From NCBI GenBank assembly GCA_016703765.1, contig JADJBL010000017.1, positions 66,798-130,797 on the forward strand: a DNA stretch of 64,000 nt, in the 5' to 3' direction. The stretch is from Saprospirales bacterium (GTDB lineage: Bacteria; Bacteroidota; Bacteroidia; Chitinophagales; Saprospiraceae). The translations under genes were made by a program, and so were the position numbers. Positions 48,758 through 57,523 of the stretch are shown here, one piece after another (positions within the stretch are counted from its first letter, which is position 1; each line of letters begins with the position of its first letter). The notes under the pieces are model-generated. The model saw only the letters and a list, made by a program, of their open reading frames with translations, was not told the DNA's origin and did no database searches.

Positions 48758-49834
48758 TCAATTTTTTCGCGTTCTTCCTTTCATATCGGGGTTTTCCAGC
48801 ACGCGGATCTCTACCCTCCGGTTGAGAGCCTGCTCGCGTTCGGTGCGGGCATGGGGGAATACCATTTCGTAATTGCCATACCCATTGTAGGTCAGCCGTC
48901 CGGGATCAACCCCCTGGTCGATAAGATAGGTGTAGACCCTTTTGGCTCTGCGGACCGACAATCCGTAGTTCCAGCTTTCTTTCGGCACCGGGGGACTGTT
49001 TGGAAGGTTGATATGCCCTGCGATCTCGATGCGGATGCCGGGATTGAACTGCATGAACTTGAGGAGTTTGGGGAGTTCGGGTTCGGATTTGGGCAGGAGC
49101 GTGTCCTGATTCCCCACGAAATAGAAATTTTTAAGCGTCAGCACTTCTCCTGCCAGGGCGGGGGGAAGCGGAAATTCTACCTGGATGGGCTCCAGGCTAT
49201 TGGGAGTAAGGATTTGCGTTTCGAAAAAATAGCCGGGGGAAAAGACCGACACTTCCACCGGCATGCGATCGGGCACCGGGGTGCTGAAATGCCCTGCCGA
49301 GTCGGTTTGAATGGAATCGTTCAGGAACCGGGAGCGGAGAGAGACCATTGCGGGAATACCCTCCTTGGTTTCCATGTCGACTACCTGGCCCTTGAGCCAG
49401 GTCATCCGGGTGCGCTGCCACAACTCGACGGTGGCTCGGCGGTTCTTTTGCTTGCCGTCATCCGAGGCGTTGCTGGCCACCGGCTTGTGTTCGCCAAAGG
49501 GGACGACCCGCATCTGCTCCCCCGGCACCCCTTGCCCCGTGAGGAATCCCCTAACGGCCTCCGCCCTGCGCTCCGAAAGCTCCTGGTTAAAGCCGTCGCT
49601 GCCGTCGGCATCGGTATGGGCTTCGATCTCCAAAAAACGGCGGTTCGTGGTGAGGCATTTTGCCGCAATGGCCGCCAGGACTGTGTCTGCGCCCGGTTGA
49701 AGATCGTGTTTGTTTACGTCGAAAAAAACGGCTGCGCGCTCGATCACAAAGGTGCTGTCGAAGATGGCTTGTCCTGTAAGGCAATTTCCGAAACACAAGG
49801 CGAGCGCCATTGGCAAAAAGACCCTAATTTGCAT
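48758..49834 (-). CDS. Exported protein with two OmpA-like domains
   Basis: The 358-residue protein has a signal peptide (MQIRVFLPMALALCFGNCLTG; a Cys in it could be lipidated). An OmpA-like domain at about 30-140 carries EIEAHTDADGSDGFNQELSERRAEAVRGFL and NRRATVEL. A carboxypeptidase-regulatory-like segment follows (KGQVVDMETKEGIPAMVSLRS). A second OmpA-like domain at about 235-350 has IEIAGHIN...SWNYGLSVRRAKRVYTYLIDQGVDPGRLTYNGYGNYEMV and NRRVEIRVLE. Both should bind peptidoglycan. The double arrangement around a beta-sandwich is uncommon. Confidence 0.87.
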   Translation of the reverse strand: MQIRVFLPMALALCFGNCLTGQAIFDSTFVIERAAVFFDVNKHDLQPGADTVLAAIAAKCLTTNRRFLEIEAHTDADGSDGFNQELSERRAEAVRGFLTGQGVPGEQMRVVPFGEHKPVASNASDDGKQKNRRATVELWQRTRMTWLKGQVVDMETKEGIPAMVSLRSRFLNDSIQTDSAGHFSTPVPDRMPVEVSVFSPGYFFETQILTPNSLEPIQVEFPLPPALAGEVLTLKNFYFVGNQDTLLPKSEPELPKLLKFMQFNPGIRIEIAGHINLPNSPPVPKESWNYGLSVRRAKRVYTYLIDQGVDPGRLTYNGYGNYEMVFPHARTEREQALNRRVEIRVLENPDMKGRTRKN

Positions 49835-49926
49835 ATTGGATTTGGTTAAGGGAAAATATTAAAATAGGAATGCGGCTTGCCGTAAAAAGTAACTATTCCT
49901 TCCCTCCTTTGCATGTTATTATCGCG

Positions 49927-49934
49927 TATATTTG
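49927..49934 (+). promoter_or_regulatory. -7 box abutting the lepA start
   Basis: TATATTTG matches TAnnTTTG exactly and ends six bases before the lepA ATG, implying a very short leader. A TTG at 49909-49911 is 15 nt upstream, shorter than usual. Confidence 0.45.
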
Positions 49935-49940
49935 CGCCCT

Positions 49941-51731
49941 ATGAAAAATATAAGGAACTTTTGTGTTATTGCTCATATCGACCACGGGAAGAGTACCCTC
50001 TCCGACCGGCTTCTCGAATTTACCAAGACGATCTCCGAGCGGGATATGCAGGCCCAGGCCCTCGACGATATGGACCTGGAAAGAGAGCGCGGAATTACCA
50101 TCAAGAGCCACGCCATCCAGATGAATTTTGTGCATACGGACGGCCAGAAATATATTTTCAACATGATCGACACCCCGGGCCACGTAGACTTTTCCTACGA
50201 GGTGTCCCGCTCGATCGCCGCCTGTGAAGGCGCGCTGCTGCTCATCGACGCCACCCAGGGCATCCAGGCGCAGACCATCTCCAACCTCTACCTGGCCATC
50301 GACCACAACCTGACCATCATTCCCATCCTCAACAAGATCGACATGGAAAGCGCCATGATCGACGAGGTGGCCGAACAGATCATGGACCTTACCGCCTGCG
50401 ACCGGGAGGATATCATCCTGGCGAGCGGTAAAACGGGCCAGGGCGTCGAGGAGATCATGAAGGCCATTGTCGAACGCATACCCGCCCCCACTGGCGATCC
50501 CGAGGGTCCTCTACAGGCGCTCATTTTCGATTCGGTATTCAATTCCTTCCGCGGGGTGATCGCCTATTTCCGGATCATGAACGGCACCCTTCGCAAAGGC
50601 GACAAGGTGCGGTTTTTCTATACAGGCAAAGAATACGGGGCCGACGAGGTTGGGGTGTTGAAAATGACTTTGCTCCCTCAGCCCGAGCTCAGCACCGGCG
50701 ATGTGGGCTATATCATCACCGGCATCAAGGTGTCAAAGGAAATTAAGGTCGGCGATACCATCACCCATGTGATCAATCCGACCAAAGAGGCCGTCAAGGG
50801 TTTTGAAGATGTGAAGCCCATGGTCTTCGCAGGTATCTTCCCGCTCGACAACGACGATTACGAAGCCCTCCGCGACCGCCTCGAAAAGCTCCAGCTCCAC
50901 GACGCCTCCCTCGTATTCGAACCGGAAACCTCCGCCGCCCTCGGCTTCGGCTTCCGCTGCGGATTTCTGGGCATGCTCCACCTCGACATCGTGCAGGAGC
51001 GCCTCAACCGCGAATTCGACCAGGACGTCATCACTACGGTGCCGAACGTCACCTATTATGTCTACACCCGGAAAGGGGAAAAACTGGTGGTCCGCACCCC
51101 CAGCGAACTGCCCGACCCCACCCTGGTGGATTATATCGAAGAGCCCTATATCAACGCCCAGGTCATCACCAAGCCCGAATATATCGGCACGATCATGACC
51201 ATGTGTCTGGACAAGCGGGGCATTCTCATCAAACAGTTCTACCTCACACAGGACCGCGTCGAGCTCGTGTTCGACCTGCCGCTTGCCGAGATCGTCTTCG
51301 ATTTTTACGATCGTCTCAAGTCCATCTCCCGCGGATACGCTTCTTTCGATTACCACATGAAAGATTACCGGGAGACTGACGTCGTCCGTCTCGACCTCCG
51401 CCTGAACAACGAGATCGTCGATGCCATGTCGGCCCTGGTGCACCGCGATAAGGCCGAGGCTTTCGGCCGCCAGATCTGCAAAAAGCTCAAAGACTTGCTG
51501 CCCCGACAGCAATTCGTCATCGCCATCCAGGCCTCCGTCGGCGGCAAGGTCATCGCCCGCGAAACGGTTTCCGCCATGCGCAAGGATGTCACCGCCAAAT
51601 GCTACGGCGGGGACATCACCCGGAAACGGAAACTGCTCGAAAAGCAGAAGGAAGGAAAAAAACGCATGCGGCAATTCGGCAAGGTAGAGGTGCCGCAGAA
51701 GGCGTTTTTAGAGGTGTTGAAGCTTGACTAG
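49941..51731 (+). CDS. lepA: Elongation factor 4 (LepA)
   Basis: The protein has 596 residues, the normal length. G1 is [16 protein letters not shown], with [26 protein letters not shown] and NKIDM. The LepA-specific C-terminal domain is present ([63 protein letters not shown]). It back-translocates or rescues stalled ribosomes. The ATG at 49941 is preferred over an in-frame TTG that lies inside the -7 box. The TAG stop is part of the heptamer array that follows. Confidence 0.97.
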   Translation: MKNIRNFCVIAHIDHGKSTLSDRLLEFTKTISERDMQAQALDDMDLERERGITIKSHAIQMNFVHTDGQKYIFNMIDTPGHVDFSYEVSRSIAACEGALLLIDATQGIQAQTISNLYLAIDHNLTIIPILNKIDMESAMIDEVAEQIMDLTACDREDIILASGKTGQGVEEIMKAIVERIPAPTGDPEGPLQALIFDSVFNSFRGVIAYFRIMNGTLRKGDKVRFFYTGKEYGADEVGVLKMTLLPQPELSTGDVGYIITGIKVSKEIKVGDTITHVINPTKEAVKGFEDVKPMVFAGIFPLDNDDYEALRDRLEKLQLHDASLVFEPETSAALGFGFRCGFLGMLHLDIVQERLNREFDQDVITTVPNVTYYVYTRKGEKLVVRTPSELPDPTLVDYIEEPYINAQVITKPEYIGTIMTMCLDKRGILIKQFYLTQDRVELVFDLPLAEIVFDFYDRLKSISRGYASFDYHMKDYRETDVVRLDLRLNNEIVDAMSALVHRDKAEAFGRQICKKLKDLLPRQQFVIAIQASVGGKVIARETVSAMRKDVTAKCYGGDITRKRKLLEKQKEGKKRMRQFGKVEVPQKAFLEVLKLD

Positions 51732-51830
51732 TGACTGGTGACTGGTGACTAGTGACTAGTGACTAGTGACTAGTGACTGGTGACAAAAATTACTAGTCAC
51801 CAGTCACCACTCACTAATCACTAATCACTT
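51727..51830. repeat. Intergenic hairpin with TGACTGG/TGACTAG heptamer arms
   Basis: The left arm is eight heptamers TGACTGG or TGACTAG in tandem. After ACAAAAATT the right arm is ACTAGTC / ACCAGTC / ACCACTC / ACTAATC / ACTAATC. It fills the gap of two convergent genes. The lepA stop and the last five codons plus stop of the T9SS redoxin gene are inside the arms. A second family copy is at 61032-61101. Confidence 0.88.
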
Positions 51831-54045
51831 TTCCCAGTAGGTTTCTTCTCCCTTTCGTTTCGAAGACCAGAAGGTAAATGCCTGCCGGTTGTGAACTAAT
51901 ATCCAGGCAGTCCCCAGACGAGCCTTTTACTACGGCTTGCAAGAGGCATTCCTGTCCGATGCTGTTGTAAAGACGCAACAATCCATCCTCTGTCAGGGGC
52001 TGATCCCATTCCAGGAAAACAAAATCGGCGGCGGGATTGGGCCAAAGGCGAAAGCCTGTTGTCGGAGCCTCATTCGTTGTGGCGGAGTTAAAGGGCACGG
52101 TGAACAGTTCCGACCAATATTCACAACCATTTGCATCGATGAGCTGGACCTGGTATTCGCCGGGGAACAGGGCATTCCAGTCGGGAAGGTTGAGTAGTAC
52201 GCCGTTGAAATACACGGTCGCCGTATAAGGCGCCACCCCTCCTTCGATCAGGGCCGAGAAGCCTCCATCCTGTGCGGTTGGGCCCGAAGCGGGCGTGATT
52301 TCCCCGATAATAATTTTTATAGCCTCGGGTTCCTGGATTTCAAATTCCAGTATTTCTTCGCAGCCGCCCGAGTCGGTAGCGGTAACGGAATAATTGCCCG
52401 CCGGCAGATTTTCGGCGATGGGTCCGGTTTGTCCGGACGACCATTGGTAGGCATAGGGCTCCGTTCCTCCGGAGGTCAGTATTTCCGCCGAGCCGGTCGA
52501 ATCGCCTGCACAGAGTACATCCGTTTCGGGGAGCGGTTCGGCCTGAAAATCGGCTGCGGAGTTCACCACCGTAGCGGAGGTAGCCGTGCAGCCGGTGCAG
52601 GTATTGGTCACCAAAAGATGGTACGTGCCGGGGTCGGCGATCACGATCTCATTTTCATCGATCAGGATGATGTTGCCATCCACGGTGGTCCAGGTATAGG
52701 AAAAGCAGGGGCCGAGGTCGAAGGCGGTGATGGTGATCTGGGTATTTTCGCAATTGAGGGGTTCGAAGGGCAAAATATCGATCTGCGGGACGTCCTGATC
52801 GGCGGTCACCAGGGTAGTATCCGAGGAAACACAGCCTGTATTTGTATCGACGATCGAAAGGATATAGGTTCCGGGCGCACCGGCGCTGGGCGCCAGGGAG
52901 CCCGGGTTCAGGATCAAGCCATCGGGCGTAGTCCATACAAGGACAATATTAGGACCGGAAGAAGAGCCGTCCGCGTTCAATGGCACTGAAGTTTCATCGC
53001 AGGTAATAACCAGATCGGGACCCGAATTTGCCACGGGCGGCGTTTCCTGGGGCACCTCCACATCGATGACTTTTTCGCAGCCGTTGACATCCGTCACGGA
53101 AACCTGGTAAAGTCCGGCCGATAGTCCGGAGATGATGGGGTTTGATGTGGATCCCGTCCCGGCATCGTAGGTATATGGCGGGGTTCCGCCCACTGCGGAC
53201 ACGGCGAGGGCGCCGTCGTTGCCCTGGCAGCTAGGCTGTGTGGCCTGGCCGAAAGCCACGATGGCCTGGGGGGCGTCTACGGCGAAGGGGCCCCGTGAGA
53301 TGGAGCGATTGAAGCCATCGGTGAGGGTGCAGGAATAGTTTCCGGCGAGCAGGTTATTGATATCCTGGGTGTTGGGCCCGTTGCTCCAGTTGTAGGTGAT
53401 AGCGCCGAAGCCTCCGCTGGGCGTCAGGTCGATGCTACCGCTGGCTTGTCCGGCGCAGAAAGCGTCCGTGACATTGGCGGTGGCATCGAGGTTGCAGCTC
53501 CCGATCCAGTTGACCAGGGTAGCCAGCGGCGCCGTACCGATATTATAGGCTTTCCGGTCGGGGCAAATGGCGTATTGCGTGGGGTAGGAGTTGACGATAT
53601 AGGCGCTGGGCACTGCTCCGCTCGGGGCGTGGATCACCGGGTAGGGGGTGCCTGCGACCCAGTTGCCGACGGAGCCCGCTCCTCCGTAGAGGGAAGCCTG
53701 GGAGGTCGACACATCGCCTTCGATGAGGAATACCCGCACCTGATCGGTGCCGTTGGGGCCGTATTGTTCGTAGAGATTTTTGAGGTGGTTGGCCTGTTTG
53801 TAGTTCCAGCATATCCCGCACCAGGTGGCGAAAAACTCGACATAGACGGTGTATCCCTGATCGAGGTAGTCGTAGAGGGTATGGGTGACGCCGTTTTCAT
53901 CGGTGAGTGTCCAGTTGGGGGCGGTGCTGCCGTTGGGGAGGGGCGGGTTGGCGGTGGCGGGGAGTGGGAGGAGGAGGGCAATTGCCAGGGCGATTGCCAA
54001 GGCGAGGGTGGAGAGGGTAGCGAAATTTTTGGAGAGGTGATTCAT
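51814..54045 (-). CDS. Secreted redoxin-domain protein with SprB-like repeats and T9SS type A signal
   Basis: The protein has 743 residues. A signal peptide ends near LLPLPATA. A thioredoxin-like domain follows (PNWTLTDENGVTHTLYDYLDQGYTVYVEFFATWCGICWNYKQANHL), with a CGIC active site. Then come several SprB/PKD-like repeats (TDAFCAGQASGSIDLTPSGGFGAITYNWSNGPNTQDINNLLAGNYSCTLTDG). The C-terminal T9SS type A signal is FRLWPNPAADFVFLEWDQPL...GIYLLVFETKGRRNLLGKVISD. It is exported and may handle disulfides at the surface. The REP copy D lies 15 nt before its start codon. Confidence 0.9.
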   Translation of the reverse strand: MNHLSKNFATLSTLALAIALAIALLLPLPATANPPLPNGSTAPNWTLTDENGVTHTLYDYLDQGYTVYVEFFATWCGICWNYKQANHLKNLYEQYGPNGTDQVRVFLIEGDVSTSQASLYGGAGSVGNWVAGTPYPVIHAPSGAVPSAYIVNSYPTQYAICPDRKAYNIGTAPLATLVNWIGSCNLDATANVTDAFCAGQASGSIDLTPSGGFGAITYNWSNGPNTQDINNLLAGNYSCTLTDGFNRSISRGPFAVDAPQAIVAFGQATQPSCQGNDGALAVSAVGGTPPYTYDAGTGSTSNPIISGLSAGLYQVSVTDVNGCEKVIDVEVPQETPPVANSGPDLVITCDETSVPLNADGSSSGPNIVLVWTTPDGLILNPGSLAPSAGAPGTYILSIVDTNTGCVSSDTTLVTADQDVPQIDILPFEPLNCENTQITITAFDLGPCFSYTWTTVDGNIILIDENEIVIADPGTYHLLVTNTCTGCTATSATVVNSAADFQAEPLPETDVLCAGDSTGSAEILTSGGTEPYAYQWSSGQTGPIAENLPAGNYSVTATDSGGCEEILEFEIQEPEAIKIIIGEITPASGPTAQDGGFSALIEGGVAPYTATVYFNGVLLNLPDWNALFPGEYQVQLIDANGCEYWSELFTVPFNSATTNEAPTTGFRLWPNPAADFVFLEWDQPLTEDGLLRLYNSIGQECLLQAVVKGSSGDCLDISSQPAGIYLLVFETKGRRNLLGKVISD

Positions 54046-54059
54046 GGGAGTGAGTTTTT

Positions 54060-54292
54060 GAGTGACCGGGTGACTGAGTCACCCGGTCACTCGCTCTTTG
54101 GTGAAAATATCGGCAAACATGCAAATTTACTAGGTTTTTGGGATAAAAGCGAATGCCGAGGAGTCACCGGGTGACTGAGTCACCCGGTGACCAGGAATTT
54201 TTAAAATACAGCGTATTTAATTGCCAAGCATTTTATTATCCAAAAAGTCAAACATGGTAGAGTGACCGTGTGACTGAGTCTCCCGGTCACTC
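54060..54292. repeat. REP-like palindrome triplet (copies D, E, F) beside the RAYT gene
   Basis: Copies lie at 54060-54092, 54163-54191 and 54260-54292. D is a perfect 33-bp palindrome. E has arms GTCACCGGGTGAC. F carries two substitutions in its arms (GACCGTGTGAC / GTCTCCCGGTC). Loop centres are 54076, 54177 and 54276, spaced 101 and 99 bp. The spacers are AT-rich, unrelated and without an ORF. The cluster covers most of the gap between the T9SS redoxin gene and the transposase gene. Confidence 0.92.
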
Positions 54293-54388
54293 TACTTGCG
54301 CTTTTAAAATTTCTTCCTAATTTTGAAGCGATTCCTCCTGGTGCTTTCTAATTCCTTCTTACCATTAGGTCCCGCAAACTCAATTTCT

Positions 54389-54970
54389 ATGAACTTTGAG
54401 AGTGGACTTATTTTTCACGTTTACAACCAGGGCAATAACAAAGAGAAAATTTTTTACCAAGGTAAAAACTACAAATACTTCCTTGGTAAAATGGAGGAAC
54501 TCCTTAAGCCGCATGGAGATATTCTCTCTTATTGCCTTATGCCAAATCATTTTCACTGGCTTCTCTTTGTCAATTCTGTTGAAGTCCCAACAAGTAATAG
54601 GAGGTCGAAGCCTATTAGAAGTTTAAATGACAGCATTGCCATTCTCCTTCGATCGTATGCCAGGGCAATCAATATTCAGGAAGGCCGGGTAGGGTCCTTG
54701 TTTCGAGAGGGTACAAAAGCTAAAAACGGACTCCTCGAGGGGGTTGTTTCGATTGAAGGACCAAACGCTCATGAATTCTTCAAACATGGTAATGAATATG
54801 CCATTCAATGCTTTAGGTATATTCACAGGAATCCAGTAAAGGCTGGATTGGTAGTAAATCCGGAAGATTGGCCCTGGTCTTCAGCGCAGGAATACGCAAA
54901 TGTGCAAAATGGGGAAACCGGGATCTGCAATGTGGAGCTGGGAAGAAAAATCCTGTTGGGCCTAATTTAA
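54389..54970 (+). CDS. REP-associated tyrosine transposase (RAYT, Y1/HUH family)
   Basis: The 193-residue protein has the HUH motif MPNHFHWLLF (His54, His56). The RAYT helix YIHRNPVKAGLV probably holds the catalytic Tyr (Tyr144, by comparison with E. coli TnpA-REP). GSLFREGTKAK and WPWSSAQEYA are also family marks. RAYTs cut and move REP palindromes. The frame is open to 54323 with TTG, but the ATG at 54389 starts the conserved fold. Base composition is distinctly more AT-rich than neighbours, suggesting transfer. REP palindromes flank it on both sides, the classical RAYT layout, and no insertion-sequence ends are seen. Confidence 0.93.
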   Translation: MNFESGLIFHVYNQGNNKEKIFYQGKNYKYFLGKMEELLKPHGDILSYCLMPNHFHWLLFVNSVEVPTSNRRSKPIRSLNDSIAILLRSYARAINIQEGRVGSLFREGTKAKNGLLEGVVSIEGPNAHEFFKHGNEYAIQCFRYIHRNPVKAGLVVNPEDWPWSSAQEYANVQNGETGICNVELGRKILLGLI

Positions 54971-54997
54971 TCTAATTTAAAGGATATCCCTTTTAAT

Positions 54998-55129
54998 AGT
55001 GACCGGGTGACTGAGTCACCCGGTCACTCATTTTTTGGACAAAATCAACATAAATTCCTGAAAATGAATTTATTAAACCAATTTTTTCAAAACCATCCCT
55101 CACCGGGTGACTCAGTCACCCGGTCACTC
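54998..55129. repeat. REP-like palindrome pair (copies G, H) after the RAYT gene
   Basis: G (54998-55029) is the symmetric form. H (55097-55129) is identical to copy C, in inverted orientation (loop TCA). Loop centres are 55013 and 55113, 100 bp apart. The ATG of the following carboxypeptidase lies in the spacer, so H is translated as part of its signal peptide. Confidence 0.92.
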
Positions 55130-57523
55130 CTCAGGTCACTCCTGGTTCTCGCTCTTGTAGCAGTATCAGCCACCCTCCCCCTCCCCGCCCAAACCCACCC
55201 ACCCTCCTTCTCCCGAATCAAAATCTACCTTTCCGAAAATACACAGCTCTCCCAACTCGCTGCTCTCGGCTTGGAAATCGACCATGGCGACTACGCCCCC
55301 GGCAAATACTTCAGCTCCGACTTTTCCCAGGAGGAGATCGACCTGCTGACCCAGAACGGCTGGGATTTTGAGGTCCTCATCCCCGACGTATCTGCCTGGT
55401 ATGCGGAGCATGCCTGGGACCAACCTCTGGACCAGCGCGACCTGGAATGCGACAACGAGGCCTGGGGACCCACCCCATGGGCCACCCCAACCCAATTCAC
55501 CTACGGCTCTATGGCCGGGTATTATACCTACCAGGAAATGCTGGATATCCTCGATCAGATGGCCGCGCTTTACCCCAACCTCATTACCCAGCGCGATACC
55601 ATTCCCGGATTTCATACCCACGATGGACACCCTCTATACTGGGTCAAACTTTCCGATAACCCCCAATCCGACGAGGCGGAGCCGGAGGCCCTGTTCACCG
55701 CGCTTCATCATGCACGCGAGCCTATGAGCCTCTCGCAGCTGATCTTTTTTATGTGGCACATGCTCGAAGGATACGGCGTCAACCCCGAGATCACTTACCT
55801 GATCGATGAGACCGAGCTGTATTTCATCCCCTGCCTCAATCCGGATGGATATCTATATAACGAGTTCACCAACCCGCAAGGCGGAGGGCTTTGGCGCAAA
55901 AACCGCCGCTTCAACACGGAAGACGGCTCCTTCGGCGTCGACCTGAACCGCAACTACGGCCTCGGCTGGGGATACGACGACACGGGCTCCTCCCCCACCC
56001 CTTCCTCGCAGGTGTATCGGGGACCGGCAGCCTTCTCCGAGCCGGAAAGCCAGGCCGCGGCAGCTTTCTGCAATTCCCATGATTTTCAACTCGCTCTCAA
56101 CTACCACAGCTTCGGCAACCTCCTCATCTACCCCTGGGCGTACATCGACACCCCCTGCGAGGATTCAACCGCCTTCCGGGGATTGGCACAGGCCCTTACC
56201 CGGGAGAATTTTTTCCTGGCGGGAACAGGAACCGAAACGGTGGGATACGTATCAAATGGAAGCGCCGACGATTGGATGTACGGCGAAGCCGCCGTATTCT
56301 CCATGACCCCCGAGGTGGGCCCGGGCAACCAGGGCTTTTGGCCGCAAGCCGTTTACATCGAGCCGCAATGCAAAAGCACCCTGCTGCAAAACCGCACCGC
56401 CCTCCACCTCCTTCTGGTCTATGGCCTGGCCAAGGACCAAAGCCCATGGATCATCACCGAAACGGAGGGCGAACTGGCGTACTCTTTCCACCGCTACGGC
56501 CTGAAGGACGGCCCGCTGGAGGTCTCCCTCACCGGATTGAACCCATACATCCTCTCCACCTCGGCCTCCCAAACGCATGACCTCGGCCAGTTCGAGTCCT
56601 TCCAGGGCGCTTTCAGCTACCAGATCGACCCGGCCACTCCCGTCGGAACGGAGCTAAACTTCCTGCTGACGGTCGACAATGGTTCCATCAGTTGGTCGGA
56701 CACCCTGCGCAAAATTTACCAACCGGGCGCCGGGTATGTCTGGGAAGACGCCAGCGAAGAGCCCGACACCTGGGTCTCCAACCCAAGCTGGGATTGGACG
56801 ACCGAGCACTTCAAATCGCCGCCCCGATCCTGGACCGACTCCCCGGACGAAAACTACCCTCCAAATGCTTTCCAGGACCTTGTTTCCGAAACCTTTCTCA
56901 TCGACTCCGTAGAGTCTGTCGCACTCAATTTTTGGGCCCGCTGGGACATCGAAAACAATTTCGACTACGTCCAGTTTCAGGCGCTGACGCCCGACGAAAC
57001 CCTCCTGGCGCCGCTTTGCGGACGCTATACCAACAGCGGAACGGGAAATTTCCAGCCAAACGAAGAGCCTTTATACGATGGCTTTAAAGGCGAGTGGGTG
57101 GAAGAAGTCATCGACCTGAGCGAATACATCGGCCAGCCCATCCGGATCCGGATTGTCCTCCGTTCTGACCTGGGGCTCCAGAAAGACGGCTTTTATATCG
57201 ACGACATGAAGCTCCTGAGCTTTTCCACCCCCGAAACGACGAGGGTGAAACACCTTGAGTTTTCAAGCTCACCGGCTTTCTCCATCGTTCCCAACCCAAG
57301 CCCCGGCCATTTTCTGATCGAGCTTAAAAACCTAACTGTTTCCGACTTTCCAGCTGTGCTGACCATCTCGGATCTCCACGGAAAAAAATATAGGGAAATC
57401 GAGGTTTTGGAGTGGGCTCAACCCATTTCTACCGAAGGCTTGCCGGCGGGCATCTACACCTGTAGCCTCAGAAGCGGAAATGCCTGGCTCGGCGCGAAAA
57501 AACTGGTGGTCCAGGCGCCCTAA
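55064..57523 (+). CDS. Secreted M14 metallocarboxypeptidase with T9SS type A signal
   Basis: The protein has 819 residues. The M14 zinc site is FTALHHAREPMSLSQLIFF (HxxE), then RNYGLGWGYD with the substrate-binding Arg, LNYHSFGNLLIYPW with the third zinc His, and MTPEVGPGNQGFWP with the catalytic Glu. A beta-sandwich domain follows (residues about 560-740), then the T9SS type A signal (FSIVPNPSPGHFLIELKNLTV...GIYTCSLRSGNAWLGAKKLVVQ). It trims C-terminal residues of peptides outside the cell. The signal peptide includes SPGDSVTRS, encoded by REP copy H. Its 3' end overlaps the convergent CapD-like gene by 4 bp. Confidence 0.93.
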   Translation: MNLLNQFFQNHPSPGDSVTRSLLRSLLVLALVAVSATLPLPAQTHPPSFSRIKIYLSENTQLSQLAALGLEIDHGDYAPGKYFSSDFSQEEIDLLTQNGWDFEVLIPDVSAWYAEHAWDQPLDQRDLECDNEAWGPTPWATPTQFTYGSMAGYYTYQEMLDILDQMAALYPNLITQRDTIPGFHTHDGHPLYWVKLSDNPQSDEAEPEALFTALHHAREPMSLSQLIFFMWHMLEGYGVNPEITYLIDETELYFIPCLNPDGYLYNEFTNPQGGGLWRKNRRFNTEDGSFGVDLNRNYGLGWGYDDTGSSPTPSSQVYRGPAAFSEPESQAAAAFCNSHDFQLALNYHSFGNLLIYPWAYIDTPCEDSTAFRGLAQALTRENFFLAGTGTETVGYVSNGSADDWMYGEAAVFSMTPEVGPGNQGFWPQAVYIEPQCKSTLLQNRTALHLLLVYGLAKDQSPWIITETEGELAYSFHRYGLKDGPLEVSLTGLNPYILSTSASQTHDLGQFESFQGAFSYQIDPATPVGTELNFLLTVDNGSISWSDTLRKIYQPGAGYVWEDASEEPDTWVSNPSWDWTTEHFKSPPRSWTDSPDENYPPNAFQDLVSETFLIDSVESVALNFWARWDIENNFDYVQFQALTPDETLLAPLCGRYTNSGTGNFQPNEEPLYDGFKGEWVEEVIDLSEYIGQPIRIRIVLRSDLGLQKDGFYIDDMKLLSFSTPETTRVKHLEFSSSPAFSIVPNPSPGHFLIELKNLTVSDFPAVLTISDLHGKKYREIEVLEWAQPISTEGLPAGIYTCSLRSGNAWLGAKKLVVQAP

